NCBI GenBank assembly: GCA_045546315.1
Contig: JAZQCN010000059.1
Location: 62,001-126,000 of the forward strand
DNA from: RGIG2041 sp045546315
GTDB lineage: Bacteria > Bacillota > Clostridia > UBA1381 > UMGS1253
DNA: 64,000 nt
Direction of reading: 5' to 3'
Below the pieces are notes generated by a model. The model made no database searches and was not told the DNA's origin. It saw only the letters and a list, made by a program, of their open reading frames with translations. Position numbers and translations under genes: made by a program. Of the stretch, positions 50,559-58,848 are shown piece after piece. Numbering within the stretch: position 1 is the stretch's first letter; every line of letters starts with the position of its first letter.

Positions 50559-52370
50559 TTATTTGTTGACTACCATGATGCTTGTTGCTTCAAATGTGCC
50601 AATCTTTTCAACGCCGACTGCAAAAACCGAATCGCCTTCTGCCAGAGCTTCCAGCTTTACAATCGCTGCATTCGAGCCGGCACGAATGGAGGTCTTCTCC
50701 GTAACGAAAATCTGCTTCGTTACAATTTCTCCCGTTGCCGGATCTATCATAGAAACATTGATAAAGCCACGCTGCGGATTTACAAGTACAACCGTACCGG
50801 TTACATTGTTTTGTGTTGCAACACTTGTTACCGTAATCTTGCTTGCCGTATCGCTCTCGGTCGATACCTTTACATTATAGCCAAGCACCAAATCATAGAT
50901 GTCGCCGCTCTTATCGTCGATATTGATTTTCGTATCCATCGTCAGATAGATGGTCTTTGTGTTCGTTTCCGAAATCTTAATCGTGATATACGGCATTTCC
51001 TTTTCGATGTGAATTGCAGTAATTGTGCCGTTTACTGTAGAGGTCTTGGAGGTAGCTGCAATTGCCGTAATCTCGCCGTAGTTTACAGTGAGATTGATGC
51101 TGTCGCCTGCGAGCAGGTTGTTGATTGTCGCTTCCTTGCCGTTGCGCTTAACGGTTATGTTTTCTGCAATCGGGAGCTTTGCCTCAACGCCCTTGTTCGT
51201 GAATACAAGAATGTTTGTTTCGCCCTCGTGCTCCATACCAACCACTGCTGCACCGTCAATCTGCTTTGTCTTTGTTTCTGCATCAATATGTACAACCTTG
51301 CCGCCAACGAAGGTTACATATACATAGTCTGTTTCGGAAATTGCCGTCAGGGATGCTCTCTTTTCACCGTTTACGGTATAAGTTACCGTACCCTCGGAAA
51401 GAATGTAGCTCTCCGTGGTATTCACGCCGCCTTCCTTATCATATACCTTAATAAAGGTGCCGCGGGAATCCGTAAACGAACCGCGATAGATACCCTCAAC
51501 CATCTTTACATTGCTTTCGCTTTCCTCTGTTTCAGCTGCATCAATCGCTAAAATGCCCTGGTAGGTTTTTACGATGGTCACATAGTCACCGTTTTCGATT
51601 TCGTCTGCTGCTACAGCTTCACCGTCTCTGTGAATTGCAGCTGTCGCCGGAATGGCAAAGCTTTCACCGTTTACGGTCAAGCCGCTCCCGGAAACCTCTG
51701 TTGCTGTACCGCTGATATAGCTTAAGTCAAGCATTTCCATTGTGCGCTTGAGCATAACCGTAACCTGGCCGCGCGTTACGCCGGTATTCGGGGAGAAGGT
51801 ATTGTCGCCCATACCGGACATAATACCCTTCTTGGTTACAAAGTCAATGTAGCCCTTCGCCTCATTCGGGAAGGTATCCGCATCGGTGTAGTCGAAAACA
51901 AACATTACCGCATTTGCAACTTCATCTTCACCGTTTAAAATCTTTGTAATCAGCTTTGCAGCCTCGTGGCGCTTCATTGGCTCCTGCTTTCTGTCCTCCG
52001 ACAGGTAGGTATCCAAATCGTCTGTTGTCAGAACGCCGCGATATAACATAAAGCAGAGCTCTTTTACCGCATAAGTCTGGTAGTTTTCTGCAACCGATGC
52101 ATACAGCTCCTGCGCATAAGCAACTGCCTGTGCGTTCTTTTCATCATTCACACCAATCACGCGTGCAAACAGTGTAAATGCTTCCTGATTCGTAATCGTG
52201 TTTTCCGGCTTAAAGGTGCCGTCTTCATAGCCGCGAACAATCCCAAGCCCGGAAAGCTCCTGTACATAGCTGTCAGACCAATGGCCTTCCATATCCGTAA
52301 ACGAAGCTGCCTGCGCCGTTACCGCCAACACCATCATCAATGCCAGCATTGTTGCCAGAACTTTTTTCAT
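50559..52370 (-). CDS. SLH-domain secreted protein
   Basis: A 603-residue protein with a signal peptide (KKVLATMLALMMVLAVTAQA) and SLH modules at ~23-65 (FTDMEGHWSDSYVQEL, GYEDGTFKPENTITNQEA) and ~170-210 (GMGDNTFSPNTGVTRGQV), with a more degenerate one between. The rest consists of repeated beta-strand segments of ~50-60 residues (TVNGESFAIP, VTYTVNGEKRAS, ITVKRNGKEATINNL) that look like internal duplications of a small beta domain. It is anchored to the wall and unrelated in its C-terminal part to the 1000-residue SLH protein. Role unknown; probably a surface adhesin or assembly protein. Confidence 0.85.
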   Translation of the reverse strand: MKKVLATMLALMMVLAVTAQAASFTDMEGHWSDSYVQELSGLGIVRGYEDGTFKPENTITNQEAFTLFARVIGVNDEKNAQAVAYAQELYASVAENYQTYAVKELCFMLYRGVLTTDDLDTYLSEDRKQEPMKRHEAAKLITKILNGEDEVANAVMFVFDYTDADTFPNEAKGYIDFVTKKGIMSGMGDNTFSPNTGVTRGQVTVMLKRTMEMLDLSYISGTATEVSGSGLTVNGESFAIPATAAIHRDGEAVAADEIENGDYVTIVKTYQGILAIDAAETEESESNVKMVEGIYRGSFTDSRGTFIKVYDKEGGVNTTESYILSEGTVTYTVNGEKRASLTAISETDYVYVTFVGGKVVHIDAETKTKQIDGAAVVGMEHEGETNILVFTNKGVEAKLPIAENITVKRNGKEATINNLLAGDSINLTVNYGEITAIAATSKTSTVNGTITAIHIEKEMPYITIKISETNTKTIYLTMDTKINIDDKSGDIYDLVLGYNVKVSTESDTASKITVTSVATQNNVTGTVVLVNPQRGFINVSMIDPATGEIVTKQIFVTEKTSIRAGSNAAIVKLEALAEGDSVFAVGVEKIGTFEATSIMVVNK

Positions 52371-52420
52371 AATACTCTGCCTCCTCTTTGTTTTGTACTA
52401 TATAATGTCCTTATGCTACA

Positions 52421-52448
52421 ATTATACCACAAAATATCCACATGTAAA
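52421..52448 (-). promoter_or_regulatory. Sigma-A promoter of the second SLH gene
   Basis: Minus-strand TTTACA (52443-52448), 16-bp spacer, TATAAT (52421-52426). Confidence 0.7.
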
Positions 52449-52490
52449 TAGGTTTTTTATTAAGTATATGTAACAAATTTCCACACAGCA

Positions 52491-52519
52491 GCATCTTTGC
52501 AGTCCGCCGGGCATACATT
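52491..52519 (+). promoter_or_regulatory. Sigma-E-like promoter of the spoIID operon
   Basis: CATACATT (52512-52519) fits the mother-cell sigma-E -10 consensus, and GCATCTTT (52491-52498), 13 bp upstream, fits the -35 pattern GHATANNT with one mismatch. No sigma-A boxes are evident. It lies 26 bp before the first gene of the operon ending in spoIID, a classical sigma-E target. Confidence 0.55.
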
Positions 52520-52544
52520 GTAAGTGAAGAAGGGGGGCTGAAGT

Positions 52545-52796
52545 ATGGCAAGTAAAAAGGAAGAAGAACTCCTTTCCGCGCTGGGAGACGATACGCTGCG
52601 CGACATTCGTGCGCTTTCCTCTACGCGCGAAGGCAGACAGCTCAAAAAAGAGCTGGAGGGCATCGACACGAAAAAGCTTTTAAAAACCTTTGCAGACATG
52701 GACAAAGAAACCATAAAAGAGCGGCTGAAGCACATTGATGCCGCCAGCTTGAAAAAGGCTTTGGAAAGCAAATCTTTTCTCGACAAACTGAAATAG
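52545..52796 (+). CDS. Unrecognised small charged helical protein, first gene of spoIID operon
   Basis: An 83-residue, Lys/Glu/Leu-rich, Cys-free protein predicted to be almost all helix (LKKELEGIDTKKLLKTFADMDKE, LKKALESKSFLDKL). No signal peptide or membrane segment. ATG 52545 follows GGGGGG at suitable spacing. I do not recognise a family. It is expressed with two more unknown genes and spoIID from a sigma-E-like promoter, so a sporulation role in the mother cell is likely by association. Confidence 0.78.
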   Translation: MASKKEEELLSALGDDTLRDIRALSSTREGRQLKKELEGIDTKKLLKTFADMDKETIKERLKHIDAASLKKALESKSFLDKLK

Positions 52797-52809
52797 GGAG
52801 GCGAAGGCC

Positions 52810-53151
52810 GTGGCAGACGGACTGGACGGCGCAATTGACACCTTAAAAGAAATACTCAACAGTCCCGATGCGGCGGACACCATTTCCTCTATGCTCGGTG
52901 CAGTCGGCATCGGCGGCGATGCGCCGCCCAAGGCAGAGGCCGCGCCTGCGCTGCCGCCGGAAATGCTGACAAAAGTAATGACGGCGTACAAATCGCTCGG
53001 CAGCGGCAATGCAGATAATCGCGTTACGCTGCTGCGCGCTGTCCGCCCGTTTATGCGCAAATCCAGGCAAGGCGATGTCGATACGGCAATTCAGCTTTTA
53101 ACGCTTCTGCGCCTGATGCCGCTGCTCGGCGAATTCAAAGACCTGATTTAG
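52810..53151 (+). CDS. Unrecognised small protein, second gene of spoIID operon
   Basis: A 113-residue protein starting at GTG 52810 after GGAGGCGAAGG. An N-terminal part (IDTLKEILNSPDAADTISSML) is joined by an Ala/Pro-rich linker (~residues 35-50) to a helical C-terminal part (FMRKSRQGDVDTAIQLLTLLRLMPLLG). No catalytic motif is seen. It lies 13 bp after the previous gene and 13 bp before the next one. Function unknown; sporulation is suggested only by context. Confidence 0.78.
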   Translation: MADGLDGAIDTLKEILNSPDAADTISSMLGAVGIGGDAPPKAEAAPALPPEMLTKVMTAYKSLGSGNADNRVTLLRAVRPFMRKSRQGDVDTAIQLLTLLRLMPLLGEFKDLI

Positions 53152-53164
53152 GCGGTGATGCACT

Positions 53165-53422
53165 ATGTACAGACGCTATTACAGATATAATGACCCGGTA
53201 CCGGGGCAAAAGCGACCCGCGCAGCCGCCTCCACCGCAGCCACCTGCGCCAAAGCCGGAAAAACCAAATATACCGTTCGAGCTTGACCGCTTATTTTCCG
53301 GCGTAGAAAAGGATGACCTGGTTTTAGTCGGGCTAATCCTTTTGCTTTTGCTCGGCGAAGAAAAGGACGCGCCCGATTGGCCGCTCCTTTTAGCACTCGT
53401 ATATCTACTGCTTCGAAAATAG
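53165..53422 (+). CDS. Unrecognised small Pro-rich protein with a hydrophobic hairpin, third gene of spoIID operon
   Basis: An 85-residue protein. The Tyr/Arg-rich start (MYRRYYRYNDPVP) is followed by a proline tract (residues ~18-33), an amphipathic piece and two Leu-rich hydrophobic stretches (LVLVGLILLLLLG and PLLLALVYLLL) separated by an acidic turn EEKDAPDW. It probably sits in or on a membrane as a re-entrant hairpin. I recall similar small Leu-rich proteins near clostridial sporulation genes but no named family. Followed by spoIID after 9 bp. Confidence 0.75.
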   Translation: MYRRYYRYNDPVPGQKRPAQPPPPQPPAPKPEKPNIPFELDRLFSGVEKDDLVLVGLILLLLLGEEKDAPDWPLLLALVYLLLRK

Positions 53423-53431
53423 AGGGATTCT

Positions 53432-54406
53432 ATGAAAAGACTGATGATTATGCTTTTAATTTATACCCTTATTATACTCGGTTTGCCGCTTTTAATTGTT
53501 GCACTGACACGCGGGCTGCCGCAGCAGCCTGCCGGCGGCGAGCCGATTGCAAATATTACGACCTATATTGCTGCAGAGGACAAGGTGGTTGAAATGGATT
53601 TTTCGACCTATCTGAAAGGCGTTGTTGCCGCAGAAATGCCGGCAAGCTTTCATGCAGAGGCGCTGCGCGCCCAAGCCGTTGCCGCGCGCAGTTACATTCT
53701 GTATCGGCGCGAGGGCTATTTAAGCGGCGGCATCCCCGATGCACACCACGGTGCTCATATTTGTACAGATCCGGCACACTGCAAGGCATGGAAAAGTGAG
53801 GACGAGCTTCGTGCCGCCTGGGGCAAGGATTACGATATACATATGCAAAAAATCGCCGACGCAGTAGACAGCACTGCCGGCATTGTTTTAACCTATGACG
53901 GCGCGCTTGTTAACGCCGTTTTTCATTCCACCTCCTCAGGGCAAACGGAGAGCGCAGCAGATGTCTGGGGGAGCGAGGTAGACTATTTAGTCAGCGTTGC
54001 AAGCTATGGCGACGAGCTTTCGCCGCGCTACGCCTCTTCGCTGACGCTTTCCGCGGAAGAATATAAAACAAAGCTGCAAAGCGTCTATCCGGAGGCAAGC
54101 TTTCCGGAAGGCACCGCTCTGGTCAACGAAATACTGCGCTCACCTGCCGGCGGCATCAAAAAAATTACAACCGGCGGCATAGAACTGAGCGGCACGCATT
54201 TCCGCAACCTGTTCGGTCTGCAAAGCACAAACATTCAGTTTACGCAAAGCGCCGCCTCTATCACAATGTCCGTTAAAGGAAACGGGCACGGCGTAGGCAT
54301 GAGCCAATACGGTGCAAACTACCTTGCAGGTCAGGGAAAAAGCTATATAGACATTTTGAAAGCCTACTACAGCGGCGTAAATGTGCAGCCCTATACCACA
54401 AAGTAA
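53432..54406 (+). CDS. spoIID: Stage II sporulation protein D, lytic transglycosylase
   Basis: A 324-residue membrane-anchored peptidoglycan lytic transglycosylase that, with SpoIIM/SpoIIP, drives engulfment. The N-terminal helix is residues ~4-26. The SpoIID domain has DFSTYLKGVVAAEMPASFHAEALRAQAVAARSY with the catalytic Glu, the zinc loop HHGAHICTDPAHC, FHSTSSGQTESAADVWG and the terminal GHGVGMSQYGA. It is the last gene of the sigma-E-like operon. Confidence 0.95.
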   Translation: MKRLMIMLLIYTLIILGLPLLIVALTRGLPQQPAGGEPIANITTYIAAEDKVVEMDFSTYLKGVVAAEMPASFHAEALRAQAVAARSYILYRREGYLSGGIPDAHHGAHICTDPAHCKAWKSEDELRAAWGKDYDIHMQKIADAVDSTAGIVLTYDGALVNAVFHSTSSGQTESAADVWGSEVDYLVSVASYGDELSPRYASSLTLSAEEYKTKLQSVYPEASFPEGTALVNEILRSPAGGIKKITTGGIELSGTHFRNLFGLQSTNIQFTQSAASITMSVKGNGHGVGMSQYGANYLAGQGKSYIDILKAYYSGVNVQPYTTK

Positions 54407-54433
54407 GCGCATATACCTACATACATCGCGCAA

Positions 54434-54480
54434 AACGCAAAATATGCGTTATAGTTATATTATAATCACAATATATTGTG
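54434..54480. repeat. Two palindromes in the gap after spoIID
   Basis: AACGCA / TGCGTT (54434-54450) and the perfect 14-bp CACAATATATTGTG (54467-54480). Neither has a T run, so they are not clear terminators; they lie ~100 bp upstream of the next gene and may be operators. Confidence 0.4.
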
Positions 54481-54573
54481 TATATAAGTCGAATTGCGCG
54501 CTCGCTTTTTCTTTCAATTCTTCCTGTTTTATGGTATAATAAAGACACAGAAAACAAAAGAAAGGTGATTGTT

Positions 54574-54921
54574 TTGGACAAGCAGCTATACACATCGAAA
54601 AAGGTTGAAAATGCTGAAGAAGGGCGTGCTTTCCTTTTGGAATATTATGTGACAGAGGACGAGATGCCAATCGGCGACTGCATCAGCGTCATATCCTACG
54701 GTGTAGAGATTGTGATGCGCAGCCGCCTGCAAATCGAAGCCTCGCGCGCAAGCTTTCTTTTTACCGAAAGAGCACAGGCTGAGGATTTCGCCGCGCTTTT
54801 AGCCAAGGATGCAACCTTCCCGGTTTCGCTTGCCGGAATTGTGGAAGATGTACTTGCCGGGCAGGAAATCTCCCGAACCGTATGCAAGCCGACAGTGCAA
54901 TGCTTTACGGCAAGTGCATAA
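54574..54921 (+). CDS. Small protein of unknown function (possibly DUF6514-like)
   Basis: A 115-residue cytoplasmic protein from TTG 54574; AAAGGTGAT ends four bases upstream, the same arrangement as at the araC-type gene at 2465. The core AFLLEYYVTEDEMP..CISVISYGVEIVM looks like a small beta sheet, followed by helices (TERAQAEDFAALLAKDA). It resembles, from memory, the DUF6514 family of clostridia, but I am not certain. A TATAAT (54535-54540) with a poor -35 lies upstream. It ends at a bidirectional terminator. Confidence 0.65.
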   Translation: MDKQLYTSKKVENAEEGRAFLLEYYVTEDEMPIGDCISVISYGVEIVMRSRLQIEASRASFLFTERAQAEDFAALLAKDATFPVSLAGIVEDVLAGQEISRTVCKPTVQCFTASA

Positions 54922-54922
54922 G

Positions 54923-54956
54923 AAAAAACGATGTTCATAATGAACATCGTTTTTTG
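54923..54956. terminator. Bidirectional terminator between the small unknown gene and nif3
   Basis: AAAAAACGATGTTCA / TGAACATCGTTTTTT, 15-bp stem with a 3-nt loop and T/A flanks. Confidence 0.9.
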
Positions 54957-54966
54957 TTTTCCGATA

Positions 54967-55752
54967 TTAAATAAAGCACATTACATTCGTGTTTGCTTCC
55001 GATAAGTACAAAGGCGGGCAGTCTGCGCCGAGCGCTTTTTTCAAAATGCTTTCAAACAGCTCACGACAAATAATCTCCGTGGTATAATGGTCGATATCCA
55101 AAATGCACATGCCGCGCGCTGCATATTCGCGCATCTGCGGATAGGAAAAATCGCCGCTCAAAAACAAATCTGCACCCATCTGTGCTGCGGATGCACAAAG
55201 CGATGCACCGCCGCCGGTGTTAACCGCTACGCGGGTGATTATCTTTTCTTTATCGCCGCAAAAGCGTGCACCCTGCGCACCGAGCACCTGCTTTGCATGC
55301 TGTGCAAAGGCATATGCTGTTTGCGGCTCTACCTTACCAATTCTGCCGATGCCCTCGCCCGGCACTTCAACCGCTTCAACGCTTTCGGTTTCTGTTAGCC
55401 CGAGCTTTTCCGCCAAAAGGTCATTTAGACCACCGTTTGCAATATCCAGATTTGTGTGCGCCGCATAGTAGGTAATACCATAGCAAAACAGCTTCTCAAT
55501 TGCGCGCGTCTCCGGTGCATCCATCGTTAAAGTTTTTGTGCCGCGGTACATAATCGGGTGATGCCCGATAATCAGATTCGCACCAAGGCGCTTTGCTTCC
55601 TCTGCGACCTCCGCATCCAGATCCAGTGTCAGCAAAATCCCTGTGACCTCCTTCTCCGCATCGCCGCACAAAAAGCCGACATTATCTTTACTGTAAGCAA
55701 TACGCTGCGGTGCAGCTGCTTCAAGAACCTCTACAATTTCTCTGCATTTCAT
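54967..55752 (-). CDS. Nif3-like dinuclear metal-centre protein (YqfO family)
   Basis: A 261-residue member of the Nif3/GTP cyclohydrolase-I type 2 family, short form without the inserted PII-like domain. Metal ligands appear in LIIGHHPIMYRG (~residue 62), YAAHTNLDIANGG and the late DIDHYTTE. The enzymatic role remains undefined in this family. It overlaps trmK by 4 bp; the trmK-nif3 pair is conserved in Bacillota. Confidence 0.9.
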   Translation of the reverse strand: MKCREIVEVLEAAAPQRIAYSKDNVGFLCGDAEKEVTGILLTLDLDAEVAEEAKRLGANLIIGHHPIMYRGTKTLTMDAPETRAIEKLFCYGITYYAAHTNLDIANGGLNDLLAEKLGLTETESVEAVEVPGEGIGRIGKVEPQTAYAFAQHAKQVLGAQGARFCGDKEKIITRVAVNTGGGASLCASAAQMGADLFLSGDFSYPQMREYAARGMCILDIDHYTTEIICRELFESILKKALGADCPPLYLSEANTNVMCFI

Positions 55753-56450
55753 AACCCATTCTCCTTTTCAAAAGCATCATACATTGCCAGCTTTTTTTCA
55801 AAGCCACGCTTCAGCTTTGCGTCCTCCGCCTGCGCCGTATTTTGCACAATCCCTTCCAAAATCCGCTTTTTCCAGGCATAATATTCCGAAAACAGCGGTA
55901 GCTTCGCCTGCCGCAAGACTGGCGAAAACGCACAGTCAAACGCATCAAAGTCACCGGTACTGCCAAGGCGCACCTCCAAAACCGTATAAATGCGACGCTC
56001 CTCGCGCACCAAATGCTCTGCCAGAATTTCAAAGCCGTTTTCGTATAGATACCTTCTCAAATCCTCATCAGCGCGCATCGGCTGCAAAAACAATCTCGTA
56101 TCCTTTGTAAGCAGGTGCTTGCCGGCAGTCAAAATGTCCGCAATCACCAAGCCGCCCATACCGGCAATCACAATCGCTTCCGCCTCGCCCGGCTGCAAGG
56201 TCAAAAGTCCATCTCCGAGGCGCAATGCAATGCTTTGCTCCTGCCCGAAGCGCACGATGTTCTCCCTTGCCTTGTCGTGCGGGCCCTGCGCAACATCAGA
56301 TGCAATCACCCGTACACCGCTGCGCGCAAGCAAAATAGAAAGATACGCATGATCGCAGCCGATATCGGCAACCGTTGTATATTTTTTTGTTAAATCGACC
56401 AGAAGCTCCAGCCGAGGTGTACTGTGACATAATAAATCGCTGCTGCACAT
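55749..56450 (-). CDS. trmK: tRNA (adenine-22 N1)-methyltransferase
   Basis: A 233-residue class-I SAM methyltransferase modifying A22 in tRNA. TVADIGCDHAYLSILLA is the SAM-binding motif, IVIAGMGGLVI a second strand motif, and FLQPMRADEDLRRYL is typical of TrmK. ATG 56450 follows GGAGGCAGCG; the longer frame lacks an SD. Its start lies 60 bp inside the end of ppk, so the two are tightly coupled. Confidence 0.92.
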   Translation of the reverse strand: MCSSDLLCHSTPRLELLVDLTKKYTTVADIGCDHAYLSILLARSGVRVIASDVAQGPHDKARENIVRFGQEQSIALRLGDGLLTLQPGEAEAIVIAGMGGLVIADILTAGKHLLTKDTRLFLQPMRADEDLRRYLYENGFEILAEHLVREERRIYTVLEVRLGSTGDFDAFDCAFSPVLRQAKLPLFSEYYAWKKRILEGIVQNTAQAEDAKLKRGFEKKLAMYDAFEKENGL

Positions 56451-58738
56451 ACGCTGCCTCCAACCAATAAACCAATTAAAATTTTTGCCCAACGCGGCAT
56501 TGTCTTCTTCACCTGCTGCTCTGCTTCCTCACTGCGCAGCTCTTCTAAATCCTGCACAAGCGCACGCCGCTCTGCCTCTTCAAGCATAGGTCTTTTTTTC
56601 TTTTCCTCCGACAGCGGTGCGTCCTCCGCCGCAGCCGCAAGCGCTTCTAAATTTACCGCGTGGGTTGCTTCGTTTTTCTCCTGCAGCACACTTGCCGGCT
56701 GTCCGCCGAACATTTCGAAGAAATACATCTGACTATCGAACGGTGCCTGTCCGTTTTCATAGCGCACATAGGTGCCGTCCGGCTGCATAATGCGCGTTTT
56801 AACATTATCCAAATCCCAAAGCTCAAACATATCCAGGATAATTTTTTTGTTTTCCGCATCCGTTACCGGCGCTGCCACCTCGACACGGTTTTGCGTATTC
56901 CTCGTCATAAAATCGGCTGAAGAAATATAAATTTCACTCTCTTCACCTACACCGAACACATAAATGCGCGCGTGCTCTAAGTATCTGCCGACAATACTTT
57001 TTACCGTAATATTGTCACTCACACCGGGCACACCCGGCTTAAAGCAGCAGATGCCGCGCACAAACAGCTTCACGCGCACACCCATCTGCGATGCTTCAAG
57101 CAGCTTATCAATCAGCTGCTTATCCGTTACGGCGTTGCATTTGATACAAACCTCTGCCGGTTGCTTCATAATGGCGCGCTGAATCTGCGCATCGATTTTT
57201 TGCATCAGCTGCGGCAGCATACAGTTTGGCGCAACCAGCAGCTTGTCCGTATATTCCACAGCTTCGCCGAGCGACAAATGGTCAAACACGCTTTTGACCT
57301 CTATCGCAATGTCATCCCTTGCCGTAATCAGGCAAAGGTCTGTATACAGCTCTGCCGTTTTTTCGTTGTAATTGCCCGTGCCGATTTGCGTCGTATAGGC
57401 ATAGCCCTGCTCCGTCTTGCGCGTAATCTGCAAAATTTTGGAGTGTACCTTGTATTTTTCCAAGCCATACTGTATATGACAGCCGGCAGCCTCCAGACGG
57501 CGGGACCAGTCGATGTTGTTTTGCTCATCAAAGCGCGCACGCAGCTCCAATACAGCGGTTACCTCTATACCGTTTTCCACCGCCTTCAAAAGCGCTGCCA
57601 AGAGCTGTGAATTCGAAGCAACACGGTAGAGCGTGATTTTGATGCTCACCGTATCCGGATCCTCTGCCGCCTCCTCCAGCATACGCAAAAACGGGCGGAT
57701 GGATTGAAACGGATAGCAGAAAAGCAAATCCTTCTCCTGCGCTTGGATATGCACCGGAATTTTATGGTCAATGCTTTCCGGATAGAGCGGCTGCTGCGGC
57801 TCGTTTAAAAGCTGTGGCAAACGCTTGCGAAAGATATTTTCCAGCCGAAACGCAAAGGTTACATCAAACGGGGTGCCCTCCGTTAAAATCTGATTTTTAC
57901 GCAGCTTCAGATTCTTTGCCAAAAACTTGCGCATCCGCTCCGAAAACGGCTTGTTTGTCTGCAAACGCACTGCCGCCAGGCCCTTCCTTCTGCGAAGCAG
58001 CTCACACATAATGTCGCGGCGGTTCAGCTCACGGTCAATACTGGTTTCTGAAATATCCAAATCCGCATTTCTTGTGATGCGAATCAGATACCGGTCCACA
58101 AAGGTGTAGCCGGAAAAAATCATATCCGCAAAATGGTATACAAGCTCCTCGGTCAAGGCAAAATAAGAGCCACCCTTACTGTGCACAAAATGCATACGCT
58201 CCAGCGTATCGGTCGGCACAAGCCCCAGCTTCAAATCGCCGGACTTGCTCTTTAGCTGCACTGCCACATATACGGCATTGTTTTTCAAAAACGGGAATGG
58301 GTGCTTTGCGCTGACAATCTGCGGCGACAAAAGCCCGAGCACCTCCTGGCGAAAGTATTTTTTCATAAGCCCTTCGTCTGTACGCGAAATTTTCGAAAAA
58401 TCAATTTTGCGCACGCCCTGCTCGGCAAGCGCTTTGATAATTTGACGATACACCTTGTCCTTTCGCTTAATAAGCGGCGGAAGTGCTTCGCAAATGGCAT
58501 CCATCTGCTCACGCGCGGTCATAGAGCTCTTGTTGTCCGTCTTCTTCGGGTCTGCACGGTCAAGGTCGTAAAGGCTGCCGAAGCGCACCATAAAAAACTC
58601 GTCAAGGTTCGTTCCGAAAATGGAAACAAACTTTAATCGCTCCAAAAGCGGCAGAGAGGTGTCCTCCGCCTCCTCAAGCACGCGCTCGTTAAAGCGCAAC
58701 CAGCTTAATTCTCTGTTTACATATATGTTTTTACCCAT
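56390..58738 (-). CDS. ppk: Polyphosphate kinase 1 with C-terminal membrane anchor
   Basis: A 782-residue PPK1 that polymerises the gamma-phosphate of ATP into polyphosphate. NRELSWLRFNERVLEEA marks the N terminus; the phospho-His site is YKVHSKILQITRK, with TQIGTGNYNEKTAELYTD after it, and MTRNTQNRVEVAAPV in the last domain. The family normally ends near residue 690-700. Here a ~90-residue extension adds a charged, helical linker (EEKKKRPMLEEAERRALVQ) and one membrane helix (ILIGLLVGGSVCAAAIYYVTV), which should tether the enzyme to the membrane. The trmK start lies within this extension. Confidence 0.94.
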   Translation of the reverse strand: MGKNIYVNRELSWLRFNERVLEEAEDTSLPLLERLKFVSIFGTNLDEFFMVRFGSLYDLDRADPKKTDNKSSMTAREQMDAICEALPPLIKRKDKVYRQIIKALAEQGVRKIDFSKISRTDEGLMKKYFRQEVLGLLSPQIVSAKHPFPFLKNNAVYVAVQLKSKSGDLKLGLVPTDTLERMHFVHSKGGSYFALTEELVYHFADMIFSGYTFVDRYLIRITRNADLDISETSIDRELNRRDIMCELLRRRKGLAAVRLQTNKPFSERMRKFLAKNLKLRKNQILTEGTPFDVTFAFRLENIFRKRLPQLLNEPQQPLYPESIDHKIPVHIQAQEKDLLFCYPFQSIRPFLRMLEEAAEDPDTVSIKITLYRVASNSQLLAALLKAVENGIEVTAVLELRARFDEQNNIDWSRRLEAAGCHIQYGLEKYKVHSKILQITRKTEQGYAYTTQIGTGNYNEKTAELYTDLCLITARDDIAIEVKSVFDHLSLGEAVEYTDKLLVAPNCMLPQLMQKIDAQIQRAIMKQPAEVCIKCNAVTDKQLIDKLLEASQMGVRVKLFVRGICCFKPGVPGVSDNITVKSIVGRYLEHARIYVFGVGEESEIYISSADFMTRNTQNRVEVAAPVTDAENKKIILDMFELWDLDNVKTRIMQPDGTYVRYENGQAPFDSQMYFFEMFGGQPASVLQEKNEATHAVNLEALAAAAEDAPLSEEKKKRPMLEEAERRALVQDLEELRSEEAEQQVKKTMPRWAKILIGLLVGGSVCAAAIYYVTVHLGWSFWSI

Positions 58739-58848
58739 TTCGTTTCACCTGCATAAAAATTTCAAAAAGCTATTGATTTCATATACTTATATAATATACA
58801 ATAATAACATAAAATACAAGAAAAATCTACTTTCGGAGGACGATGTAT

